A stretch of 64,000 nt of DNA from Sarocladium kiliense (lineage: Eukaryota > Ascomycota > Sordariomycetes > Hypocreales > Sarocladiaceae), in the NCBI GenBank assembly GCA_030734395.1, contig JAUZTG010000036.1:620001-684000 (forward strand), in the 5' to 3' direction. The notes beneath the pieces are model-generated. The model saw only the letters and a program-made list of their open reading frames with translations. It searched no databases and had not been told where the DNA came from. Below, in pieces: positions 23,446 through 34,293 of the stretch; positions within the stretch are counted from its first letter, which is position 1; each line of letters begins with the position of its first letter. Made by a program: the position numbers and the translations under genes.

Positions 23446-24753
23446 ATGGGAGACTTCGACCCTTACCTCCAGAACGTCACTTTCCTTGATCGTGACGGCA
23501 AGACGCAAGTCTATGCTTCAATCCCACTCATCGACTTCACCAACATCGAATCCGTCAGCATCGCCCTCAACTATGGCGCTCAGATTGGTGCTTGCATCAT
23601 CATGCTCTTCGTCGTTCTGGCTATGACCCCGACCGCGAAGCTGCGTCGTCCATCCAGCATCTTGCATATGCTGGGCCTCATCATTTGTATTGTCCGCACG
23701 AGCCTCCTTGCCGCCTTCTTCACATCCAAGTTCATGGACTTCTACGCCTTCTACGCAGGTGACTTTGCGGACATCCCTTTCCGAGACTTCCAAGTCAGCG
23801 TGGCCGCCAACATCTTCTCTCTCCTGCTGGTTGTTGTGATCGAGGCTGCACTGATGAACCAGGCCTGGACCATGGTTGTTCTTTGGCCAGATTGGGCAAA
23901 GTACTCGATTACCATCCTATCGGCCATCATCACCCTTATGACCATTAGCTGGCGGATCGCATTTACAGTGGTGCAGTCCCGCGCCGTGTGGCATCTCGAA
24001 CCAATTCACATGACTCACGCCACTCTCATCCGGACTACGATTATCATGAACGCATTCTCTATTTGCTGGTTCTGCGCGCTTTTTAACGTGAAGTTGATTG
24101 CGCATCTCATCCAACATCGGGGAATGCTCGTCACGAAGGGATCCTTGACGCCTATGGAGGTGCTCGTCATGACAAATGGCGTCCTCATGATTGTGCCAGG
24201 TAGGTAATTCCGAAGCAAAGCTGCCAGAGAATCCGATCATCATACTGACCTTTTACAAGTCATCTTCACTGGTCTTGAATGGGGTCGCTTCCAGAACTTT
24301 GAGGCAGCATCCTTGACGCTCACCTCCGTCGCCCTCATTCTTCCCCTTGGAACAGTTGCCGCCCGCCGCATGGTCCGCTCGAATGGCCTCGGCTACGACT
24401 CCAACATCTCTGATGGCAATCCCATGAACCATGGAGGCGCAGGCACTGGCATGGGCACCAGCAACCATCGCCACGGCAGCCACAGCCACCTTGACACCAT
24501 CACCTCTACAACGCCACTCAAGTCCGCCGCAAGCTTCACCTCTAGCCGTGCAACGAACGCCCCTCTCACATATATTCAGTCTCGTTGCGAGGGTGGTTCC
24601 GGCAGTGCTGGTGACGGCTTCAGCCGGCCGCGACGTGAGAGACCCGATCACTTCGACCTGGAGCTCGGTGAGATCGATGGAGAGTCTGTCGATCCCAAAC
24701 GAACCCGGGTGAGAGTCGATTCAGCATTTGAGCAGCGTGAGGAGAGAGTCTAG
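23446..24753 (+). CDS. preB: Ste2/PreB-type alpha-pheromone receptor (class D GPCR), 415 aa
   Basis: Exons 23446-24199 and 24260-24753 join in MIVP/VIFTGLEWGRF. Seven hydrophobic segments are visible, from about residue 45 (ACIIMLFVVLAMTP) to the last one, which contains SVALILPLGTVAA. The LPLGT motif matches the conserved LPL(S/G) motif in TM7 of Ste2 receptors. The short N-terminus carries an N-glycosylation sequon (NVT). The cytoplasmic tail of about 130 residues is Ser/Thr- and His-rich, ending in an acidic and Arg-rich stretch, as expected for a regulated GPCR tail. It binds the alpha-type peptide pheromone at the plasma membrane and signals through a heterotrimeric G protein to the mating and chemotropism MAPK pathway. 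The start at 23446 has a strong context (caccATGg). The gene lies outside any visible mating-type locus. Confidence 0.94.
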
Positions 24754-25621
24754 TCATCTCTCTGAAGGGTTTTCTTCCACATTCCCTTTCCTCCGTCGTT
24801 TCTCAAATGCCGCGGATGTCATTGCTCAACACACTATGAGATCTCTGAGCCCTTTCTTTTGTGCACTTGTTTATCATGTGAAGCGTTGCACAGCGCTGGC
24901 GTACACGGTCTCACCACATTGCGCGGACAAGGCCTTATGAGACAAAAGTCAACAACTTCTTGCACCACCCGGATACTGAGCTCTTCTCAGTCATTGGCTC
25001 TCAGTCATTGACCCTCGATTTCCTCTCATTAATCTGTCGTCTAAAGATCTGCTCAAGCATCTTGCTCCCGAAGAGCCCTTCCTTTGTTCCTGAAAAGCGG
25101 CTTATTCTGTTCTTCTTTAGTTAGCACCACTTCGTATGCGGTATCACTCGTTGGTCACATCTATACTCGCTCGCAATTCGTGGACCACATATGGTGGGCA
25201 GATGCGGAGGGTCACAAGACTGGAATCCCTCCACCTAGCGGGCGTGTTTCTGGTTGATATGGCGAATTTGGTTTTCCGAGACCAGAGGTCTATATATAGC
25301 AGAATGAGACAACACAGTTCAGGGTCTTGGTTCTGACAGCTATGAGTGGTGACAGTCACGGTGTTACGAAGCGGGCATTCCGAGTCTGTGTATCGTGACG
25401 CGGGTACGCGGCCCCTGCCCTATGATGACGGCGCCTTCTAAGCAACGAAGGTTGCGGCCTGTAGTTAGGTCGGAAGCTGAGTACCTTGAAAATCACAGAA
25501 GCCCAACATATGGAACTCATCGTGTATATACCAGAGCCTTTCTCCACGGGGCATAACATGCACTTGTATATCATAAAAGAGCCCATTCCTTCATTCCCCC
25601 CATCACCAATACCCAACACTC
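24754..25621. other. Intergenic region between convergent genes
   Basis: These are the 3' flanks of the receptor gene and of the TAG-interrupted disordered gene. A short imperfect duplication (CTCAGTCATTG twice around 24985-25010) is present. No gene is recognised. Confidence 0.5.
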
Positions 25622-27613
25622 TCACTCTGAGCCACGAAACAGCCTCCCAGATACTTTTTCCATGCATAGACTGGCCAGCCTTTTTACTTCACCACCGCGG
25701 ATCGGCTGTGGCTGTTCCAAGACGCATTGGGCCCTGGCGAGAACGGGCTGATCACTGCGAGACAAACGTCTCCGGAACCAGATTCCACTGCCTAGCCTGA
25801 CGTGTCCGGTTGGTGGTGGGTTCTTTTGCAGAGTGGCCGCACGGTTTGTACTCTCGCACGCATTCTTGCCAGCCGGTTGTAGGTATCGGCTGCTCGATGC
25901 CGACTCGATACTCTCTGGCGATAAGAGGGCAATGCAGTCGGATGATCCAGCGCAGCCGGCTTTGTAGCGGGATTTGGAAACGAATGAGCCATTCTGAATG
26001 GTATTACAGGAGCTTGACGAGCTTGATATGCTGGACAGCCTTTCCCTCACCGCAGCCGCTCTTTGCCGCAGCCCTTGTCTGTCTATGGTAGGTGTGTAGG
26101 GTGTCGAAGCCCTGGAAGGATGCTCTGTTGTGTGTGATGCCTGTTCATTACCCGAAGGTATACGACAAGATGGATATAGAGGATGAATAGAGTTGTGAAC
26201 CCGGTCTTTGTAATCTTTCATCTTGGCTTTGGTGCATGGAGGCGCCGATTTGAGAACGACGATGTTCTCGTCATTACGCCGGCGACTCAGCTTTTCGAAC
26301 ATACCAATCCTCTTGGCAATCGGCGAGGGATCACTCCTCACCTTGTGCATATCCATGCCTTGTGGGGGACAAGGAAGCCATCCCTTCAGCCCACATGTCC
26401 CCTTTGGCCGGTCCGGGACCAATTGGTGATCACCCAACCTCAGCCAGCTTGTAGTCGCAGACTTCGTAAGCATCTGCGGACGAGCTGGAGACTTTCTATC
26501 GTTGGCAGCCATGGCTTTGCGCTTCTTCTAGAAACTGAATCGCGGCTCGGTACTACGCTCCGTTATTTTGCCAAGAGGAGATGAAGCTGAAGCTGATTGC
26601 TTCGGGGATAGTGCTTCAACGTGCTGCTGGGGAACGGCGCTGGCCTTCATCGGTCTCTGAGATAGAGCGAGTGTCCTGGGTCGCTGAGCGTCCATGACCT
26701 TGTGGTCTACCCCGTTGTCCCTGGTTTCCAACCCTCTGGAGTGCCTACCGTCGGCGTTCGGAGTGTGCTGGAGGCTGACCTGAAGGTCTATACCGTCTGG
26801 GTATTCACTCGAGGCGTGCTTGAGTGACGAGGTGCCACCATTTGGATTGAGTGCCTCCTTGGATTCAAGCGAAGCAGAAAAGGGTCCAAATGGACAAACT
26901 TGATCATTGGGGGCTTGCAAAGCTTCAATGCACTGGCCACCTTCAACGTTTTGGCTTGATTGGATGTTCCATGATGTCCACGGATCCTTATTTCGGTGGC
27001 ATATTCGAGGGTCACTGGCAAATTCCGGTGTCCCAAGCCCCTTGGTCATCCCACACAGGCTCTTCCCATCCCTGATGGTATTTTGTCTGGCGAGTGAACC
27101 TGAGGTCGAAGGTTGGCCCGTACATCCCTGATGTGCTGCTTCCTGCTGAAGGTGCTGCGGGTTGGGGGATGAGTGTCCAGTTCGATGCGCCTCTTGTACG
27201 CCGTTGAGGCCGTCTTCTTTAGCTCTCGGGACTCTCAGGTCTCCTTTCGAATCTATGGCCATGGTCGTGGAAATTATTTCGTCAGAAACGCCACCCTGCT
27301 CGAATAGTTTTCGTCTTTCTGCCACAGCTGAGCCACGAACTACCGAGTCGTGCCGACTGATAGGACCATGTCTGTCTTCGGTCGCAATCGAAGGCCAATG
27401 TCGCGAGTACGTCCCTGGTGAAGTATCCTGCAATCTAGTTGGCGATGACTGCCGTGAAGATCGAGGCCGCGAAGAATTTGGAGTTTGTACTGTGGACAGA
27501 GCATCTAAAATCTCGAATTTCGAAACGAGCGTGGCCAACCCATTGCTGCGAAGACGCGATGACCGTGGTAGTCCTTGAGTCTCGGGATCTGAGGCGTAGA
27601 CGAGGTCAGACAT
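25622..27613 (-). CDS. Disordered fungal protein frame of 664 codons interrupted by one in-frame TAG
   Basis: From the ATG at 27613 (MSDLVYASDPETQG) a frame runs 361 codons to a TAG at 26528-26530, then continues in the same frame for 301 more codons to a TGA at 25622-25624. Both halves look coding and related. The first has LVSKFEILDALS and AERRKLFEQGG; the second has RIGMFEKLSRRR, a similar short Phe-Glu-Lys/Leu linear motif. The rest is Ser/Pro/Arg-rich and probably disordered, with a basic C-terminal segment (GSGIWFRRRLSRSDQP). The function is unknown. Possible explanations are a nonsense allele, a sequencing error, translational readthrough or a small unrecognised intron ending in ttctag at that TAG. 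A multiple-of-three intron beginning gttgaa at 26620 is possible but has a weak donor. An upstream ATG at 28129 is in frame but adds residues without coding character. Confidence 0.6.
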
Positions 27614-28309
27614 GGTGTTAGGCAACGCCAGATGGCAACAAATGTTGGGTGGATGTGCTTTGGCGGTTGGTTGCAAGAGGACTTGGGAGTCGTTGACAGC
27701 TAGACCGAAAGAATACTCCAAAGAAGTACGGGCTAAGACAAACAAGTCGAGCATCGGTTGCGAAGACGAAGGAGAGCTGTTGCATAAGCGAGAGAAGTCT
27801 GCTTTGAGGGTGTAAGGGAGGATGTAGGTGCCTGCCTGCTTTCGGAACCGGCAGGAACGAAGTTGCCCCCATCGCGCCTGCCTTTTCGCGACGTGGGAGG
27901 GGCCTGGATTCAAAACTGGCCGTGGTGAGCAATCTGCAAGGTAGATTCTTTCCGAGAAGTCACGATGGAGCCTCAAGTAAAGACAGACGTTCCGACTTGT
28001 CTTCTTCTGTAATCGTTTGCTCGTGGTACGAAAACGTGACATGCACCATGAGAAGCAACAAGGACACTGGGCAGAGTGAAGGGTATCATGTTCCCGATTA
28101 TGCGATAGAGATATGCCTTTCCGAGCCAAATAGTCCTCACACGATGTCGCCCGATGGCCATCGTATCGTAGTAGTAAAGTACATGTTCCCCAGATTCAAG
28201 TGTTGTACAAGCACCGCGGTGCCCCGTTTGGTGCAGTCTGCCCACCGCCCATCTCAATGTCTATGATTCGTTTCCGGTTTCGCTTCGTCCGTATCAAGAA
28301 GTTCGTGGC
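27614..28309. other. Region upstream of the TAG-interrupted gene
   Basis: The frame of the downstream gene remains open to an ATG at 28129, but these residues are Cys/His/Arg-rich and look non-coding. I treat it as leader and intergenic DNA between the two minus-strand genes. Nothing else is recognised. Confidence 0.45.
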
Positions 28310-28609
28310 TTAGTTACTGAGCAGAAAGCGTGTTAGATATGGCGAGCGGTCAGGTGGATAGGGAGGCAACGTACGGAGGAAGCAGCAGCTCGCCCCACGA
28401 GCTCGAAAGAATAGTGACAGCGACCTGTTCTTCGCATCAGTATTGATCCGTCAAGACGTTGGTAAGTATATGCGACTCACGGCAAAGACACCAATGCTGC
28501 GGACCATGGCGGCGTTCTCTGAGGAAGTAAGGGTGTCGTAGGTAGAGGCGAAGAAACCCTGCGGCGCGCGCGGGGCTCCCCGACCACCGATAGCTCGCTT
28601 GGGCGCCAT
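28310..28609 (-). CDS. tom6: Mitochondrial TOM complex subunit Tom6, about 61 aa
   Basis: The first exon 28481-28609 encodes MAPKRAIGG and QGFFASTYDTLTSSENAAMV, ending RSIGVFA. After an intron (gtgagt to gaacag), exon 2 starts at 28424 with VAVTILSSSWGELLLPP. This matches fungal Tom6: a basic N-terminus, the SSENAxxVRSI block and a single C-terminal membrane span. Tom6 stabilises the protein-import channel of the mitochondrial outer membrane. The 3' end has two readings. Translation straight on ends at a TGA at 28350-28352 (67 aa, …PPYVASLST). A good intron 28317-28374 (gtacgt, internal ctaac, ctcag) gives …LLLPPN and a TAA at 28310-28312 (61 aa). I prefer the second because Tom6 proteins usually stop just after the LLLPP motif. 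The gene is divergent from the neighbour at 28934. Confidence 0.83.
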
Positions 28610-28933
28610 TATGATTGAGTTTGACTGGAGAATGTGCTGTGTGGGATTCGGCGTTGGAAGAGAGGTTGCGCGAAGGATGACGTGGATGGTGAATGAATGA
28701 GAATGAAGCCTGAAGAATTTCGGGATCCAAAGGCGTCGCTCGAAGCCCATCGCAAATTGTCGGGCCCCACATCGAGCTTTACCTACCCTGCAGCGCTGCT
28801 TCCACTGGTCGCATGCTTCATGGTCAGTTCATCATTCATCCGTCACTAAGCAACACTATCCGTTCCAGCGCTTGTTTTCCAACTCCAGCTTTGTACTCCG
28901 CTGCACTGAAACTCGCCACAGCTCAAAGAGAAT
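28610..28933. other. Compact divergent promoter between tom6 and the 271-aa gene
   Basis: Only 324 bp separate the two start codons, so the two genes probably share a bidirectional promoter. No specific factor-binding motif was assigned. Confidence 0.5.
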
Positions 28934-29805
28934 ATGGCGGACGAATCTGCTGGAGGATTCATTCCTCCAAGCGAAACACTGCCCTCACCTGCCCCTTCCG
29001 GATCCTCATCAACGCGATCAACATCGGGCTTACCACATCCTCGCGGGAGGTCACTGCAACCCGGATCACAGAAAGAAGCAGTCGTGAGACGTTATGTTGA
29101 AGACAAGATGCTTCATGTCTCACGGCGATACGTCAAGAAATTTAGCAATGCTGAGGTAGATGATTCACTGGTGGGCTACAAGAGCTTCAGTGAGGTGTGC
29201 CGTGACCTTGATAGTATGGTCAACGTGCTGTGGCTATCGGGCACTCGTGAGTGAACTGCACAAGCTCTTTGAAGAAGCCGAACTGACGAGGATGCGAAAC
29301 AGCTAGCTTACAAATCCCCTTCCTTCTTAGACTGGCCAGTGATTTCACTCAATATGTGAGATCATTCCCCCCGTCCCCGAAGGCTACCTTCGAACTGCTG
29401 GGGAAACTAGACCACTGTTTCTCTAGTCTTCTCATGGGCCGTGACCTGGTCACGAAAGAGTGGTTACCCGGATTCGAGAACAGCATGCGTGCCGGAATGA
29501 CTACCACCGACATGGTGCGATGTCGATCTTTGGTTGAGCAGACTCGGGTACTTATGGTGGAGGTGATGAGTTCTGGTGATTTTGACGACGAGGATGAGGA
29601 AGAGGCTGAGGACGATACGATGGGTGACCAAACGGATGACACGGAAGGTGGCTTCTCGGACACCAGTGGGATGCGTGCTCCGAGATGGGATATCGATGAG
29701 GACCGGTTGCATTTGGACGCAGCGAGAATTTACGAGAACACAATCGTACAACTAGGAGAACGGCTGGGTGATCCGATGGAGGAACGGAGAGTGAGCGACG
29801 ACTGA
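28934..29805 (+). CDS. Conserved fungal protein of unknown function, 271 aa
   Basis: Exons 28934-29246 and 29303-29805 join in WLSGT/PSLQIPFLL. The N-terminal 45 residues are Ser/Pro-rich (ETLPSPAPSGSSSTRS). A helical domain runs from about residue 50 to 190 with VEDKMLHVSRRYVKKF, YKSFSEVCRDLDSMVNVLW and SFPPSPKATFELLGKLDHCF. A very acidic stretch (FDDEDEEEAEDD) follows, then a helix with RLHLDAARIYENTIVQLGERL. From memory, proteins of this layout occur widely in Pezizomycotina and are sometimes labelled as a meiotic recombination protein. However, I see no RecA/Dmc1 Walker motif here, so that name should not be carried over. The function is unknown. The gene shares a short divergent upstream region with tom6. 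Confidence 0.85.
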
Positions 29806-32167
29806 TTATCGTTGGCACCCTTAGACGGCAACATGAAGGCTTGCACCCGACAGCTTATCGCAAACACCAGCACTATTACCGAGTCAAATGGGGAATGACC
29901 ATCGTCCACAAGGGATCGAGACGAAGGGGGAAAGCGTCGGTCATTCTTGCCATCTGCGTCGGCTCAGCATGGCTGTCTCCAAGCGTAAGGTACCGAGGAG
30001 TGTCAGACCTATATGATTCCCGGTCAAAAGAAGTGTCAGTCTGCTGCGAAGCAAATGCGTTCTTTTCTGCGAGGCAAACGCGCTTGCGACCCAGCAAACA
30101 CCGTCCTGTCGTTAAGCGCTGGCGGAAGCGCCAATGATCGGGATACCACTACGATGGAGACAAGATGCTGACGGCGCCAAATGTTTTATGCCACGAGCTG
30201 CAAACTTGAACGTTGGGACGAGAAGACCCAAGAGCGATTCCACCGCAACTTTGGCGCAAGCGCAAGGCAGAGAAGTGTGACACGATGGGGTGCTTGCTCC
30301 GGGACGGCATCCTATCTTCGGTGGATACTTCCGTCGAAGCAGATGCTACAATGCTTGTCCTACCCTCCTGAACGAGAACGCAGATCGCATATTTTGGGTG
30401 TTGTCCGAAGTGGGAGAGTTTACTCAGCGACCAACATCGGACCCCGTTCCTCAGATAGATTGATCGCTCGGCCGATGATGGCTCGAAGTTCTCAAGCCTT
30501 ATAACTGAACGACGCAAGAATCCAGACTACAGTGAACGTGGCTTACCATAGGTTCATCTCGGCTGCGACCCAATGAACCTAATATTGAAAGACATTTTAG
30601 AGGGACCTTGGCTGTTGAGAGAGATATACCGCACAAACAGCGAAACGACCCGAAGAATCACCTACTATCCAGTAGATCGACACCATGGCCCTATCTACCG
30701 GGCTTGGCATTGTCTTGTCGTCCTGGTGCCTTGCCTGTTCCTGGCAGTGCATCACTGAACCCCTGAACAGCACAGCACCGAGGCACTCCACCCTGTGCGC
30801 TGGCTGTAACTAGAGTCTGTCTTCAACGCAGCCACAAGCTCTGACATTTCCTCATTTATTTTTGATTCCAAGGGCTTGTCATAATGCCAAGGGCTATGCG
30901 CTGGCCTGTGCCCAGAAGCCTGGAACGGACTCCAGGGAGGAGGGGCATACATTCGGTAAGGCGTGCATGAGTGAGGCGACTTTGAGGTGGAAACATGTAT
31001 TTCCCTTTTGCTTCTGACTGCGCGTGCGGACAGAATCATCTGCCTCTTGTTGCGAACACAAAATCCCCACCACCAGGAAAAGGGTCCTCCGCATCTCGTG
31101 GCTGTTTCCCACTGCCGATTTGTGTGTCTCGGGCGTCCTGCGTTCGCCTGACGATCTCCCGCACCCTTGATTGCAGACGGTGTAAGCGAGCGAGACATCG
31201 CACATCACCACCAACAATGTGCAATCAATATAACGACAATAGCGACAGCGTTGCGCAAAAGTCAATATACAGAATGTTCATCCCGTCAAAAGTACTATCG
31301 CAATATTCCGTCCCGTCACCAACCCTCCTCACCCCCCTTTCCTCGCCATGTCCACCTCCAATACCGGACCATTCATTCACATTCCCACCCCCTGAAACGC
31401 TCAGGTCCAATCGTCGCTTGGCCCCCTGGATCGTTTCATACAGCACCCGCTTCTGCTCGTCCCATCCCTCTCGTTGGCTCCCGACTTCCACTGCCAACTC
31501 TCAACGCCCAGATAATAGCGCCCAAGAAGTTTCTTTTGGCTCCTCGGCAGGTGGATAGTGGAGTTTCCTAGTATTCTCCGCCTTCTTCCTCTTGCGCGCG
31601 CCCGCGGGATGTTAGCGGCATTTTGTTTTGTTTCGAAGGGACTGATTGATCAGGAGGGTGGGCAATGGGTACCCAAACCAGGGCAAACCTCAGAAGAGCT
31701 GCAGCCAACATGCCGAGAAGCAGACAACCATGTGGTGGTGGCCATTGCTCGGCCGAGCCGCCTACCTTATCCGTCAAGACCTTGGCAGGGACCTGAGTCT
31801 TTATCCCGCGATGTAAGGGGTTGTTTCCCAGACTTATAAGGGTGGCTATGGCCAAACTTCACGAGCCTCACCGTTCTATACTGGTCCCTCTCCCTTCCAC
31901 CGCTTCTGTCCTTCTCTTCTCTATATCGGGCTTCACTCTCTTTATTGAGCCTATATACACCACATTCCTTATCCTAAGACCACCTTGACGGTGCTTTCTG
32001 TTACCCACAAACACTCTTTGCACTGCACTTGACACACTCCTTCACTGGCTTGAAGCTTTCTCTATATCCTTCGCTACCTCTCTGGAAGATCTACAATACC
32101 CGCTTTGATTTCGATACGACCCCTTCTCTAAACTTGACGCTTAACGATCAACCAATCTTGCTTCACC
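29806..32167. other. 2.4-kb intergenic region upstream of the GH16 gene
   Basis: Many short frames overlap on both strands (for example around 30149-30517 and 30894-31265). None has a splice pattern or motif that I recognise. A TTATAAG motif at 31834 may be a distal core-promoter element for the GH16 gene, with a long pyrimidine-rich leader from about 31870. I call no gene. Confidence 0.45.
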
Positions 32168-33072
32168 ATGAAGTTCACTACCACCTCTCTGGCCCTCCTG
32201 GCCCTCCCCTTCACAACTGCCATCTACTCCCCATCCATCAACGGTATGAAGATCCTCTGGCAAGACACCTTCACCGGCTCCTCTGGCGCATCACCCGACT
32301 CCAAAACCTGGAACATCGCTCGCGACGTCAACACCAACAACGAACTCCAGGACTACTCCTCCTCCAACTCCAATATCCAGCTCTCCGGTGGCGAAACCCT
32401 CCAACTCGTTCCCTGGAAGAAAGATGGCGAGTGGACCTCCGGCCGCGTCGAGACAAAGAAGTCCTGGACGCCTTCTAATGGCAAGAAACTCCGTGTTCAA
32501 GCTGGACTGAGGATGGGTCCCGCAGCGAACCAGAAGGGCATGTGGCCTGCTTTCTGGATGCTGGGTGATGCCATCCGCCACGGCACAGAGTGGCCTCTGT
32601 GCGGTGAGCTTGATATCTTCGAGCAAGTTAACGGAGATGGCATCGGCCATGGTACCGTCCACTGCGACCAGGAGGGAGGTGGTGCCTGCAATGAACCCAT
32701 GGGACGTGGCGCATCCACCAATATCCCTGATGGTGACTTCCACGCCTGGTCTCTCGTCGTTGATAGGACATCGCACGACTGGCGTTCTGAGACGATCGAG
32801 TGGGCGCGTGACGGCAATGTCTTCCACAGGCTCAGCGGTGCTGACATTGGTGATGAGGGTGTTTGGTCGACTCTTGCGCATTCCCCGTACTACATCCTGC
32901 TTAACGTGGCCGTTGGTGGTAACTGGCCGGTAAGTCCTCCAACTACATCTTGGTTCAAATCCGATTCGACAATCATGCTAACTACTGGTAGGGTAACCCG
33001 GACAAGTCCACTGAGGACGGCTACGGAAGTATGATGGAGGTCCAATACGTCGCCGTCTACGAGAGTACCTAA
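32168..33072 (+). CDS. Secreted GH16 endo-beta-glucanase, 280 aa
   Basis: Exons 32168-32929 and 32992-33072 join in GGNWP/GNPDKSTEDG. Residues 1-18 are a signal peptide (MKFTTTSLALLALPFTTA). The jelly-roll GH16 domain carries the catalytic motif GELDIFE, with nucleophile Glu147, helper Asp149 and acid/base Glu152. Upstream WPAFWMLG and downstream SPYYILLNVAVGGNWP are hallmark strands. There is no GPI signal or carbohydrate-binding module, and the protein ends with VQYVAVYEST, the usual last strand. Substrate is a beta-1,3(4)-glucan: the ExDxxE form fits laminarinase or lichenase-like members, but specificity cannot be decided from motifs. It is secreted and may act on plant mixed-linkage glucan or on fungal wall glucan. 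Confidence 0.94.
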
Positions 33073-34293
33073 GTACCAATGTCTGGTCATAACTACGAAC
33101 ACTTTCATTGCATGTACATATAACTTTGATGTTCATTTCAAGACCCTCGTCCGCCCTTTGGCTTGAAGCCTGGACTAGGACACGGGAGGATAGACTATTT
33201 TGGGCGTTTTCTTGGTGTTGGAAAAGACGTGGAATACCCTGGCTGAGAATCACAAAGACACAATTACGTTGCAACTGATATAAACCTTGTATCATTTTGC
33301 CTTACGTCGTCGCCAGTGCCTCCCGTATCCGGGCCTCTTCCGTTGAGGTAGCTGGCATGTTGGACATAAGTTTTGCCATAAGCCCACCTCCTACCAGTCC
33401 AAACACTACCCCGACCCATTCTGCATCAAGAAGGTCACAATGCAAGATCACGAGAGAGAGGGAAGCAACGAATGATGGGTCAGTACTAGATTCAGTATAA
33501 TCACGTTGAGCAACGCTTCGTCCTCCCAGAAGTCTTCCTTAACCATTCCCCGTACCCACCAAGCCCAACCTATATCGCCTCACGAACAAGGAGAAACAAG
33601 GAAACAACAGAAAAAACAATTAGTCCGCTACGGGACAGCTGGGATACTTTCCCAATACAGGTGCTCCTCACTAGCTACCAAGATGAGCAAGCGAAGGTGG
33701 AATCGAGGAGACCAAGACCGCCAGACAAGATACTCGAGGATGGACTTGTTCGCAAAGAGTTTTGGATAAAGGCAGCGCGAAATTGCCCTGCCATGATCAG
33801 GCCAAACAGGGGGACAACAAAGACAAGAAGCAAAAGCAAAAGCACCGAGGGAGTATAATGAAGATTTTTGAAACCATTTTGACTTTCTTTTTCATCTCTC
33901 CTTCCTACCGTCCTCAATAACGTCCAAGATATGCGTTATGACCAGAAAACTTGTAAGAAAATCAAGCCCTTTCGGGAGGAGTGAGAGCGCAGCCCAAAGA
34001 ATTCCACTCGCCGCCACATGACTGCATAATAGTATAGGAGAAAGACCAGACAGCGCAGAAGAGGATACCAGAAAAACCAAATCAAAACCAGTGGGAAGGC
34101 GAATCGAGTCACGCAGAGGTGGAGATGAAGATGAAGATCAAGAACGCCGTGTCGGATGATGCCGGGTATTAAAGCTCGATTCGAACCTCCAGGTATAGAC
34201 ACAAGGACAGCCAACACCGCCAAAAAGTAGCCTTTCAGGGCCGCACGAAGCCTTAGTGCGCTTTCGTCAGTCAGCAGGGATATCTGGAGCTCT
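33073..34293. other. Intergenic region between convergent GH16 and SomA-like genes
   Basis: About 1.2 kb of 3' flanks. It contains purine-rich stretches around 33600-33860 but no gene, repeat or RNA that I can support. A possible tRNA-like B-box near 34175-34190 was examined and rejected. Confidence 0.45.

Noticed and set aside
28934..29805. Dmc1-type recombinase
   Set aside because: No Walker A or B motif is present and the protein is too short and acidic.
34170..34195. tRNA B-box-like sequence (GGTTCGAATCG on the minus strand)
   Set aside because: The five bases on each side of the TTCGAAT loop do not pair, and no D-arm or acceptor stem could be found at the right distance.
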